From positions 62,001-126,000 of the forward strand of contig JAXFOY010000009.1 in NCBI GenBank assembly GCA_034180045.1: DNA of 64,000 nucleotides, written 5' to 3'. Positions 25,774-34,322 of this stretch are shown one piece after another. Below the pieces are notes generated by a model. It did not search any database. It saw only the letters and a list, made by a program, of their open reading frames with translations, and was not told the DNA's origin. Made by a program: the position numbers and the translations under genes. Origin of the DNA: Eubacterium_B sp034180045 (GTDB taxonomy: Bacteria; Bacillota; Clostridia; Peptostreptococcales; Anaerovoracaceae). How positions within the stretch are numbered: position 1 is the first letter of the stretch; each line of letters opens with the position of its first letter.

Positions 25774-26577
25774 ATGAAGTATGTAATCGACGTGGATCGC
25801 TTAACGGCATCTTTAACAGTGCTTTGTATAGCCGTTGCTTTTTTCCTTATAGGCTGGATTTTAATTATAATTACCGCCAAAATTTTGCAGAAAATGCTTG
25901 GTAAAACCAAGGTTGACAAATCACTGCACACTTTTATTATAAATGCGATTAAGGCTGTGTTGTTTATAATCCTTATAATCACAATATTGCAACACATGGG
26001 TGTGAGGACATCGTCGCTTCTTGCGTTTATAGGTGCCGGAGGTGCGGCGATAGCTTTGGCGCTAAAGGACAGCCTGGGGAATATTGCAGGAGGATTTATA
26101 ATTCTGATAAATAAGACCTTCAAATGCGGTGACGAAATTTCTGTCAGCGGAAGCATTCAGACGACAGGTATTGTTGACGAAATAGATTTGCTGTTCACCA
26201 AGATGCACAGTTGGGATAATAAGACCATCACGGTGCCTAACGGTTTGATGATAACTTCTGTCCTGACCAACTTTACGGAGTCGGGCATAAGAAGAGTGGA
26301 TAAGGTTTATCAAGTAGCAAAAAATACAGATATTGCAAAGCTTAAGCAAATTTTGCTGAAGGTTGCTAAAGATAACCCTTTTACTATGGATAAACCTGAA
26401 CCGGTAATAGGTATAAGCGCTATAGGAGGTCAGGCTATTTCAATAGATTTGAAGGTGTGGTGTAAAGCGGACGACTACTATGCGGCAGCATATAAAATAG
26501 AGGAAGACGCTTCTGAGGCATTGAAAAATGCTGATATTGAGCTAACATACCGAAAAATAGATATTCATATGCAGTAA
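25774..26577 (+). CDS. mscS: Small-conductance mechanosensitive channel (MscS)
   Basis: The 267-residue membrane protein has three hydrophobic segments, with the pore-lining TM3 rich in Gly and Ala (SLLAFIGAGGAAIALALKDS). A soluble beta domain follows (VPNGLMITSVLTNF). MscS channels open on membrane tension to protect against osmotic downshock. It is likely co-transcribed with typA, though no strong SD precedes the ATG. Confidence 0.92.
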   Translation: MKYVIDVDRLTASLTVLCIAVAFFLIGWILIIITAKILQKMLGKTKVDKSLHTFIINAIKAVLFIILIITILQHMGVRTSSLLAFIGAGGAAIALALKDSLGNIAGGFIILINKTFKCGDEISVSGSIQTTGIVDEIDLLFTKMHSWDNKTITVPNGLMITSVLTNFTESGIRRVDKVYQVAKNTDIAKLKQILLKVAKDNPFTMDKPEPVIGISAIGGQAISIDLKVWCKADDYYAAAYKIEEDASEALKNADIELTYRKIDIHMQ

Positions 26578-26622
26578 GATATATGACGCTTTAATTTTTT
26601 TATAGAGAATGGGAGAATAATT

Positions 26623-29600
26623 ATGAAAGAAATTAAAAAGTTCAAGCGTGTTCTGGTCGCAAATCGCGGCGAGATTGCAATCAGAGTTTTTAGAGCATGT
26701 CAAGAACTTGGAATCAGAACAGTAGCGATATATTCTGAAGAAGATAAGAACAGCTTGTTTAGATTTAAGGCGGATGAGTCATACCAGGTGGGTAAAGGTA
26801 AAACTCCGGTAGCTGCTTATCTTTCTATCGACGAAATAATTGAGCTTGCTAAGGCAAAGGGTGTTGACGCAATTCATCCCGGCTATGGATTTCTCTCTGA
26901 AAATACGGACTTTGCTAAGGCGTGTGAAGATGCGGGGATTGAATTTATAGGTCCAAACCACATAATGATGGACCAGCTTGGTGATAAGATTAAATCGAAG
27001 ATTGTAGCTGCAAGAGTCAATGTGCCTACAATCCCGGGTGTGGATTCGGCGATTAGGGATGAAGAAGAGGCTGCGGAATTTGCAGACAGATGCGGATATC
27101 CTGTAATGCTTAAGGCTGCTGCGGGCGGCGGCGGTCGCGGCATGAGAATTGTCAGAAGCAAGGATGATATTGTCAATGAATTCCGTCGCGCTAAAAGTGA
27201 GGCGCAGGCAGCATTCGGCATAGATGATATATTTATAGAAAAATATCTGGAAAATCCAAAACATATAGAGGTTCAGATAGTAGGTGACAAATATGGCAAC
27301 ATAGTTCACTTATATGACAGAGACTGCTCTATACAAAGGAGACATCAGAAGGTTATTGAGTTTACACCTTCGCTTTGCCTGACTGATGAGCAGAGAGATG
27401 CAATCTGCGCAGATGCGCTTAAGATTGCGGGCGCTGTTGACTATCGCAGTGCAGGTACTGTTGAATTTCTGTTAGATTCAGACGGAAGACATTATTTTAT
27501 TGAAATGAACCCCCGTATACAGGTTGAACATACGGTTACCGAGATGGTTACGGGCATAGACATAGTACAGACACAAATTCTCGTTGCGGAAGGATATGCT
27601 CTTGCCGATGCCGAAATAGGTATTGAATCACAGGAAGCCGTAAAAACAAGAGGTTTTGCTATTCAATGCCGTATTACAACGGAAGATCCGAGCAACGGAT
27701 TTGCACCTGATACCGGAACTATCGAGCTGTACAGGAGTGCTTCAGGTTACGGCATTAGACTTGACGGAGGCAACGGTTTTACCGGCTCTACAATTACTCC
27801 ATACTATGACAGCCTGCTGGTTAAGGTTACCTCTACGGCTCTAAGTTTTGACGCGGCTCGCCGTAAGGCTATAAGAGCGCTGAGAGAAACTCAGATTAAG
27901 GGCGTAAAAACCAATATAGGCTTCTTGTTAAACGTGCTTAACCACGAAACCTTTGCCGAGGGAAATTGCAATACGGGTTTTATCTCCGCGCATCCTGAAC
28001 TTATGGACATACGTACAAGAGAAGACCGTGAGCTTAAGATTATCAATTTCTTAGGAAATAAAATTGTAAATGAAACAAAGGGATTAAAGCCTGCTTTTGA
28101 TGTGCCTATTTTCCCTAAGGTGAAAGCTTCGGAAGTTCAGAGTTTAAGAGGAACTAAACAACTTCTTGACGAAAAAGGTCCTGAGGAAGTGTGCAAGTGG
28201 GTTCTAAATCAGCAGAAATTGCTGATTACGGATACAACGATGAGAGATGCTCAGCAGTCTCTTATGGCGACAAGAGTTCGTACCATAGATATGGAAAAAA
28301 TCGCACCGGGTACAGCTCTCTACGGCAAGGATTTATTCTCTTTGGAAATGTGGGGTGGAGCTACCTTTGATACCGCTTTCAGATTCCTTCACGAAAATCC
28401 ATGGGAAAGACTTGAAACCCTAAGAAAGCTGATTCCGAATGTAATGTTCCAGATGCTTATCCGAGGTGCCAACGCCGTGGGATATAAAAACTATCCTGAT
28501 AATGTCATCAGAGAGTTTGTAAAGCAGTCGGCAAAGGCGGGTATAGACGTGTTCCGTATCTTTGATGCGCTTAACTGGACTGAGGGTATGAAGGTTGCCC
28601 TTGATGAAACTCTAAAGCAGGGCAAGCTTGCAGAGGCATGTATGTGCTACACAGGTGATATTCTGGATAAGACGAGGAATAAATACAATCTGCATTATTA
28701 TATCAGTCTTGCAAAGGAACTTGAGGCGGAGGGTGCGCATATCATAGGTATCAAAGATATGTCAGGTCTGCTTAAACCTATGGCGGCAAGGGAACTTATA
28801 GGAGAACTCAAACAGGTGCTAAAGGTTCCTGTACATCTGCATACTCACGACACGAGCGGAAACGGTATCGCCACGGTACTTATGGCGGCTCAGGCGGGTG
28901 TTGATATTGTTGATGCGGCATTTAACAGCATGGCGGGGCTCACCTCTCAGCCGGGACTAAACTCCGTCGTTGCGGCTCTTGAACATTCTTCAAGAGATAC
29001 AGGCATTGATTTTGAGGGAATACAAAAACTATCAGAGTACTGGAGAGATGTAAGACCAGTATATGCGAGCTTTGAATCGGGACTCCGCACGCCTACGGCA
29101 GAAATCTATAAGTACGAAATGCCGGGAGGTCAGTATTCCAACCTAAAGGCTCAGGTGGATTCATTCGGACTCGGACACAAGTTCAATGAGGTTAAGGAAA
29201 TGTATCGCAAGGTCAATCAGATGCTCGGAGACATCATAAAGGTAACTCCAACATCAAAGGTTGTCGGCGACACTGCCATTTTCATGGTTCAAAATGATAT
29301 GACACCGGAAAATATATACGAAAAAGGTAAGTCCGTAGACTTTCCCGATTCGCTCGTTTCATTCTTTGAAGGCATGATAGGACAACCTCTCGGAGGCTTC
29401 CCTGAAGAGTTGCAGAAGCTTGTTCTAAAGGATAAGAAGCCTATAAGCTGCCGTCCGGGAGAACTTCTTGAAGATGAGGATTTTGAAGTTATCAGGAAAC
29501 ACCTTATTGAAGATTTGGGACTTGAGGGTAATGACAAAGAAGTTATCAGTTCCGCTATATATCCTAAGGTGTTTGACGACTACATTAATCATATCAGAAA

Positions 29601-30066
29601 AAATGGCGATTTCAGACACATGGGTTCCGATATTTTCTTCCACGGACTCCAAGAGGGTGAAACTTGTGAAATCAAGATTGACGAGGGTAAGACCTTTATA
29701 GTAAGACTCATAGAGAGAAGAAAGACGGACAATGAGGGTATCTGTGAAGTTGTATTTGAAATCAACGGAAATCGCAGAGTTGCCAGAATTAAAGACGAAG
29801 AGATTAAGGACTCTGTAGCTGTTGCGGTCACAAGATATGCAGATGAAGAAAACCCGATGGAAATCGGAGCTAACATACCGGGCGCCGTTGTGAAGATACT
29901 CATCAAAGAGGGTGAACAGGTAGAAGCAAATCAATCTATTGCCGTTTTGGAGGCTATGAAGATGGAAACAAATATCATTTCAACAACTTCAGGAATAGTT
30001 GATAAAATCTTTGTCAGAGAAGGTCAGCAGGTAAAAGCGGGCGAAATGATAGCTGTTCTAAAATAG
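26623..30066 (+). CDS. pyc: Pyruvate carboxylase
   Basis: It makes oxaloacetate from pyruvate, bicarbonate and ATP. The single 1147-residue chain has a biotin carboxylase domain (KRVLVANRGEIAIRV, AAGGGGRGMRIV), a central carboxyltransferase domain (TDTTMRDAQQSL, metal site HLHTHDTSGNG) and a C-terminal biotin carrier with AMKM, lysine near residue 1113. SD GGGAG is visible. With ppdK and the malic enzyme at 50546, the window covers the main C3-C4 interconversions. A biotin ligase is not in the window. Confidence 0.97.
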   Translation: MKEIKKFKRVLVANRGEIAIRVFRACQELGIRTVAIYSEEDKNSLFRFKADESYQVGKGKTPVAAYLSIDEIIELAKAKGVDAIHPGYGFLSENTDFAKACEDAGIEFIGPNHIMMDQLGDKIKSKIVAARVNVPTIPGVDSAIRDEEEAAEFADRCGYPVMLKAAAGGGGRGMRIVRSKDDIVNEFRRAKSEAQAAFGIDDIFIEKYLENPKHIEVQIVGDKYGNIVHLYDRDCSIQRRHQKVIEFTPSLCLTDEQRDAICADALKIAGAVDYRSAGTVEFLLDSDGRHYFIEMNPRIQVEHTVTEMVTGIDIVQTQILVAEGYALADAEIGIESQEAVKTRGFAIQCRITTEDPSNGFAPDTGTIELYRSASGYGIRLDGGNGFTGSTITPYYDSLLVKVTSTALSFDAARRKAIRALRETQIKGVKTNIGFLLNVLNHETFAEGNCNTGFISAHPELMDIRTREDRELKIINFLGNKIVNETKGLKPAFDVPIFPKVKASEVQSLRGTKQLLDEKGPEEVCKWVLNQQKLLITDTTMRDAQQSLMATRVRTIDMEKIAPGTALYGKDLFSLEMWGGATFDTAFRFLHENPWERLETLRKLIPNVMFQMLIRGANAVGYKNYPDNVIREFVKQSAKAGIDVFRIFDALNWTEGMKVALDETLKQGKLAEACMCYTGDILDKTRNKYNLHYYISLAKELEAEGAHIIGIKDMSGLLKPMAARELIGELKQVLKVPVHLHTHDTSGNGIATVLMAAQAGVDIVDAAFNSMAGLTSQPGLNSVVAALEHSSRDTGIDFEGIQKLSEYWRDVRPVYASFESGLRTPTAEIYKYEMPGGQYSNLKAQVDSFGLGHKFNEVKEMYRKVNQMLGDIIKVTPTSKVVGDTAIFMVQNDMTPENIYEKGKSVDFPDSLVSFFEGMIGQPLGGFPEELQKLVLKDKKPISCRPGELLEDEDFEVIRKHLIEDLGLEGNDKEVISSAIYPKVFDDYINHIRKNGDFRHMGSDIFFHGLQEGETCEIKIDEGKTFIVRLIERRKTDNEGICEVVFEINGNRRVARIKDEEIKDSVAVAVTRYADEENPMEIGANIPGAVVKILIKEGEQVEANQSIAVLEAMKMETNIISTTSGIVDKIFVREGQQVKAGEMIAVLK

Positions 30067-30078
30067 AATATTTATGCG

Positions 30079-30105
30079 CAGGGTATGTAAGAACATGCCC
30101 TGTTT
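30079..30105 (+). terminator. Short hairpin after pyc
   Basis: Arms 30079-30088 and 30093-30102 pair over 10 bp (one G-U) with an AAGA loop, but only TTT follows. It may be an inefficient terminator ahead of pepT. Confidence 0.45.
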
Positions 30106-30125
30106 CGCTATAACGGAGGCTAAAG

Positions 30126-31358
30126 ATGAACAAAAAAGAAGCTGTTTTAGATAAGTTCTTAAGATATATAAGCTTCGACACGCAGTCGGATGATACAAGT
30201 AATACCGTGCCCAGCACATCGAAACAATTGATTCTGGCGCAAGTTTTGATGGAAGAAATTAAGAGATTCGGAATAGAGGACGTAATTTTGGACGAAAAGG
30301 GCTATATATATGGGAAGCTCTACGGAAATATCGGAAGAAAGGTTCCAAGCATAGGATTTATAGCTCATATGGACACGGCGATGGAACTTCCTTATCCGGG
30401 AGATGAGGCTAAGGTAATAGAAAAATATGACGGAGAAATTATAGAGCTATGTGAAGGTGTATATCTTAATCCTGAAGAAAATTTGCCGCTAAAGCGGGCA
30501 AAGGGAGAGGCTGTTGTTGTCACAAACGGCAAGACCCTGCTTGGCGGAGATGATAAAGCCGGCATTGCGGAGATAATGACAGCGCTTCAGTATATGGTCG
30601 AGCATCCTGAGTTTAAGCATGGCGATATTGCTTTTGCATTCACACCGGATGAAGAGATAGGTACAAGCGTCGATAACTTTGATGTAAAGAAACTGGGTGC
30701 GGACAGAGCCTATACTCTTGACGGAGATAGTCCCGCTTTTATCTCATACGAAAACTTTAACGCCTCATCGGCAAGCATCAAAGTGCATGGTCTTGTAACT
30801 CATCCGGGTGAAGCAAAAAATAAGATGAAAAATGCATTGCACATAGCTTGCGAGTTTGTGCAGTCGCTTCCGGTTAATGAACGGCCTGAATACACTTCGG
30901 GATATGAAGGCTTTTACCATTTGATGGAGATGAGCGGTTCATGTGAAGAGGCTAATCTCGAATATATTCTCAGAGACCATGATGCTGATAAATTGGAAGA
31001 AAAGAAAGCCGTTATCAGCGCTTCGGTAAATTTCCTGAACGAAAAGTACGGTAAAAATACAGTAGAAGCCTTATTCGAAGACTCTTACCGAAATATGGCA
31101 GAATGCATGCTCGGCTACGAGGAACATATTGAATATGCGATGGAAGCTATTAGAGAGACGGGACTTGCCGCAAAACATGTTCCTATGAGAGGCGGTACGG
31201 ACGGTGCCGGAATTTCTCGCATGGGTGTTCCGTGTCCGAATTTAGGTACGGGTTCATACAATCATCATGGGCGTAAGGAGTATGCGCTTGTATCTGAGAT
31301 GGCGTTGCTTGTTGACATAATACTGAAAATTATTTCTAAGTATGCAAAAGAGGTTTAA
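30126..31358 (+). CDS. pepT: Peptidase T (tripeptide aminopeptidase)
   Basis: The 410-residue M20-family dizinc peptidase has HMDTAMEL with the first zinc His/Asp pair, LLGGDDKAGIAEI, the catalytic Glu in TPDEEIG, and the final zinc region GGTDGAGIS. It releases N-terminal residues from tripeptides in the cytoplasm, useful to a peptide-fermenting anaerobe. SD ACGGAGG is well placed. The NYN-domain gene follows after two bases. Confidence 0.95.
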   Translation: MNKKEAVLDKFLRYISFDTQSDDTSNTVPSTSKQLILAQVLMEEIKRFGIEDVILDEKGYIYGKLYGNIGRKVPSIGFIAHMDTAMELPYPGDEAKVIEKYDGEIIELCEGVYLNPEENLPLKRAKGEAVVVTNGKTLLGGDDKAGIAEIMTALQYMVEHPEFKHGDIAFAFTPDEEIGTSVDNFDVKKLGADRAYTLDGDSPAFISYENFNASSASIKVHGLVTHPGEAKNKMKNALHIACEFVQSLPVNERPEYTSGYEGFYHLMEMSGSCEEANLEYILRDHDADKLEEKKAVISASVNFLNEKYGKNTVEALFEDSYRNMAECMLGYEEHIEYAMEAIRETGLAAKHVPMRGGTDGAGISRMGVPCPNLGTGSYNHHGRKEYALVSEMALLVDIILKIISKYAKEV

Positions 31359-31360
31359 CT

Positions 31361-32140
31361 ATGAATGAAGAAAGAAGAATGGCACTTTTGATAGATGCCG
31401 AAAATATTTCTGCTCAGTATGCTAACTATATAATTGATGAAATAACAAATTACGGAGTTTGTTCGTACAAGCGTATTTACGGAAGCTGGGATAAGATAGT
31501 ACAAACTAAATGGGAGGGGGAAATCAACAAAAATTCTCTAAAACCCATGATGCAGTTTAATAACACCAAAGGGAAGAATGCTACGGACTCAGCTTTGATT
31601 ATCGATGCCATGGATATTTTATATCGCGGCAATGTGGACGGATTTTGCATTGTATCTTCTGACAGCGACTTCACTTCGCTTGCAAGGAGACTTGCCGAAT
31701 CGGGACTTTTGGTTATCGGTATGGGCGAGTCTGATAAGGCGACGGAGGCTCTCGAAAATTCTTACGATAAATTTGTATACATAGATGTGCTTGCAAAAGA
31801 AGCTGAAGCCGAAAAGAAGAAGGAAGCCGCAGCAGAGGCGGCATCGGGCAGCAGACCAAAGCCGGACAAAAGAGCAAATCAAACCGGAAATATCCCGAGC
31901 AAAAAGCTGATTAATAACAAGATTAAACAGATTATAATGGCAAACGAAGACCTGGGAAAACCGACGGATTTAGGTCAAATAGGAAATGAACTTAGCAGGT
32001 TATATAGGAATTTTGACGTCAGATATTATGACAAAAAAGGCGGCGGCAAGTATAAATATCTAAAGGAGTTTGTAGCCGACCTGAAAAATTTGGAAATAGA
32101 GAGAATCGATAACAGAATGTTTGTCAGTCTGAAAAGATAA
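31361..32140 (+). CDS. NYN-domain ribonuclease-like protein with OST-HTH/LOTUS domain
   Basis: The 259-residue protein has an N-terminal NYN (PIN-like) domain: ALLIDAENIS with a first acidic residue, DSALIIDAMDIL, and VSSDSDFTSLARRL. These acidic positions match metal-binding nuclease sites. A charged linker (EAEAEKKKEAAAEAA) follows, then an OST-HTH-like domain (residues about 185-259, ending DNRMFVSLKR). Such proteins are presumed RNA-cleaving or RNA-binding; bacterial members have few known targets. It starts two bases after the pepT stop. Confidence 0.88.
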   Translation: MNEERRMALLIDAENISAQYANYIIDEITNYGVCSYKRIYGSWDKIVQTKWEGEINKNSLKPMMQFNNTKGKNATDSALIIDAMDILYRGNVDGFCIVSSDSDFTSLARRLAESGLLVIGMGESDKATEALENSYDKFVYIDVLAKEAEAEKKKEAAAEAASGSRPKPDKRANQTGNIPSKKLINNKIKQIIMANEDLGKPTDLGQIGNELSRLYRNFDVRYYDKKGGGKYKYLKEFVADLKNLEIERIDNRMFVSLKR

Positions 32141-32186
32141 GCTCTTTAGGATTTTGCAACAGAATTGTTGAAAGGTAAGGATACTG

Positions 32187-32999
32187 ATGACGGCATATAT
32201 TGCGGCGATGTGTATTTTTGTTTTGTGCTTGGCTGTTTTTCTATTTTTGATATTTCCGTCTCCGCAGGGGAAAAAGCGCTTTGCAAGCCTTGGAAAACAC
32301 TATTATGCACATAGGGGATTGCACCAAAAAGACAGAAGCATAGCTGAAAATTCTCTACGGGCATTTGAACTTGCGGTTTCTGCGGGTTATGGAATAGAAC
32401 TGGATGTACAGCTTTCAAAGGACGGAAAGATTGTTGTTTTTCACGACGATGATTTGGAGAGAGTTTGCGGGATTGACAGGAGAGTCGATGAACTGACTTA
32501 TGATGAGTTGGCGGAATTGAGACTGTTTGATACAGAAAGTGCCATCCCTTTGTTTGAAGATGTTTTAAGCTTTATCAAAGGTAGAAGCGTTTTGATTGTA
32601 GAGCTGAAGACGGGCAGAAAAAATAAGGAGCTTTGCGCAAAGACTCTTGAATCTTTGCGTAACTATGAGGGGGCATTCTGTATAGAAAGTTTTGATCCCA
32701 GAATAGTGGCTTGGTTCAAAAAGAATGCTCCGGACATCGTTAGGGGGCAGCTTGCGGCGCCGACTTCTTCATACGGAGATAAACATTTCAAGTTTCTTGT
32801 GTTTTTAATGTCTCGCTGTCTTGCTAATTTTTTGAGCAGACCGGATTTTATAGCATACAAGAACGTAGCCAAACCGCTTACGGTCAAAATTTGTGAAGCC
32901 TTGGGCGCGGCTAAGGTTTGTTGGACGAGCAGAAAGCTTAACGATAATAGCGGTAATGCGGCAGAAATATTTGAATATTATCTTCCTAAAGTAATTTAG
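32187..32999 (+). CDS. Membrane-anchored glycerophosphodiester phosphodiesterase
   Basis: An N-terminal hydrophobic helix (residues 3-22) anchors a GDPD TIM-barrel. Its marks are AHRGLH (catalytic His and Arg), AENSLRAFELAV, ELDVQLSKDGKIVVFHDD (metal-binding Glu/Asp and second His) and LIVELKTG. It hydrolyses deacylated phospholipids to glycerol-3-phosphate and an alcohol. The length of 270 residues is normal. SD AAAGGTAAGG lies upstream of ATG 32187. Confidence 0.92.
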   Translation: MTAYIAAMCIFVLCLAVFLFLIFPSPQGKKRFASLGKHYYAHRGLHQKDRSIAENSLRAFELAVSAGYGIELDVQLSKDGKIVVFHDDDLERVCGIDRRVDELTYDELAELRLFDTESAIPLFEDVLSFIKGRSVLIVELKTGRKNKELCAKTLESLRNYEGAFCIESFDPRIVAWFKKNAPDIVRGQLAAPTSSYGDKHFKFLVFLMSRCLANFLSRPDFIAYKNVAKPLTVKICEALGAAKVCWTSRKLNDNSGNAAEIFEYYLPKVI

Positions 33000-33031
33000 T
33001 GATTTCATACGGATAAAATATGACTGTGGGC

Positions 33032-33069
33032 AAGCAAAAGAGATAGATGTTTTCTATCTCTTTTTGCTT
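33032..33069. terminator. Bidirectional terminator between GDPD and AraC genes
   Basis: Arms AAGCAAAAGAGATAG (33032-33046) and CTATCTCTTTTTGCTT (33054-33069) pair nearly perfectly. A T-run forms on both strands, suiting convergent genes. Confidence 0.75.
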
Positions 33070-33085
33070 ACTCTATAATTTGATT

Positions 33086-34108
33086 TTACAATTTTTGCTT
33101 ATACTTCACATTATTTTCGGCTTTGTCGCAAATACATTTTGATATTGAACTTATTTTAGATGAGTATTTTTTTATGTCTTTCGGATAGACTCCTTTGAAC
33201 TTCTTAAAACAGGTACTGAATTTGCTGTGAGAGGAATATCCGACAGCTTCTGCAATATCCTTAACCTTTAGTGATGAATTAAGCAAGAGATTTTCAGCCA
33301 TGTTCATTCTTTTTCTTTGAGTGTATTCGGTAATGCTGGATTGATATTTTTCTTTGAACAGTTTTTTCAATTTTGTGCCGCTCATCATAGCTATTTTTTC
33401 AAGGGTTTTTTGAGAAATATCAATGGCATAATGGTCTTCTATATAGCTTGCTACATTTTCAAGAGCTTTGTCATCGTCCATGGATATTTTTATTTCTTTT
33501 CTGCTGAGGAAGGCGTTTATAGCTATACTTGTCCATTCTTTGGCTTTTGCCTCAAAAAATATCTCCGCAGCAGGGGAAGTCATATGGCAGTTTAAGATAT
33601 CTCTTGCAAGCAGTTCAAGTGAATTTGTGATAATGCTTTTTGTGTTTGAAAATATATCGAAATAACTAATATCGAAGTCTTTTTTGACAGAGGGAAGATG
33701 GTCTGCGATGATTTTATCTTTGTAATTTATAGAAACCGTTAAAAACGGAGTTTTTTCATGTAAAAGAAAACGATAGTTGTTATCCATGCTTCTCGTGTTC
33801 AGTACATAAAGTGAGTTGGAAGTAAGCGTCTGGTACGGATTAAAGCTCTCGCCGCTTGCGCTTATGATATACGAGGAAGATAAGGATACGAAGTCTCCCA
33901 TATAAGGCATTTCGCTGAGCATGAGTTCTTTTTTTATAAAAAAATCGTGTATATCGACGATGAAATGCTCAGTTTCATAAAACCAATAAAGCCCTTCTAC
34001 CTCGTCGTTATTAACACAAAAGGTATGACCTACATCGGAATACTTTTTGTTAGACAGACACTCAGGTACTCCCATATAATTTTCGACAAATTCATAAAAA
34101 CCGCTCAT
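33086..34108 (-). CDS. AraC-family transcriptional regulator
   Basis: The C-terminal 100 residues of this 340-residue protein carry two helix-turn-helix motifs (ISQKTLEKIAMMSGTKLKKL and VKDIAEAVGYSSHSKFSTCF). The N-terminal 220 residues are a ligand-binding region without a clear family. The layout resembles PchR/YbtA-type regulators, which sense siderophores and control iron-siderophore transport. It is divergent from a YbtPQ-like ABC pair. SD AAGGAGGAAC precedes the ATG. The ligand is unproven. Confidence 0.88.
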   Translation of the reverse strand: MSGFYEFVENYMGVPECLSNKKYSDVGHTFCVNNDEVEGLYWFYETEHFIVDIHDFFIKKELMLSEMPYMGDFVSLSSSYIISASGESFNPYQTLTSNSLYVLNTRSMDNNYRFLLHEKTPFLTVSINYKDKIIADHLPSVKKDFDISYFDIFSNTKSIITNSLELLARDILNCHMTSPAAEIFFEAKAKEWTSIAINAFLSRKEIKISMDDDKALENVASYIEDHYAIDISQKTLEKIAMMSGTKLKKLFKEKYQSSITEYTQRKRMNMAENLLLNSSLKVKDIAEAVGYSSHSKFSTCFKKFKGVYPKDIKKYSSKISSISKCICDKAENNVKYKQKL

Positions 34109-34118
34109 AAGTTCCTCC

Positions 34119-34273
34119 TTTTAGCCCGATTAGACAAAATCCCGAATGGACACATTAGACTTCAAATAATTGTAGCATATTATTAATGGTGTTACAATAA
34201 TAAGCGAAAAAAAGGGCTTTTATATATTTTATATCTAGGAAATTTATATGTAAAAAATCTAAACGGGATAAAA
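34119..34273. promoter_or_regulatory. Divergent control region with oppositely oriented 16-bp sites
   Basis: TCTAATCGGGCTAAAA (minus strand, 34119-34134) and TCTAAACGGGATAAAA (plus, 34258-34273) match at 14 of 16 bases. Each lies just upstream of one divergent gene. A separate repeat, ATTGTAGCA (34169-34177) and TGTTACAAT (34190-34198), sits between them. ATTAGAC also occurs twice (34129-34135, 34154-34160). These are candidate binding sites for the AraC regulator. Confidence 0.5.
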
Positions 34274-34322
34274 TATAAATGACCTTATACTTAAATTAAA
34301 ATACAAGAAAGGAAGAGTTGTT

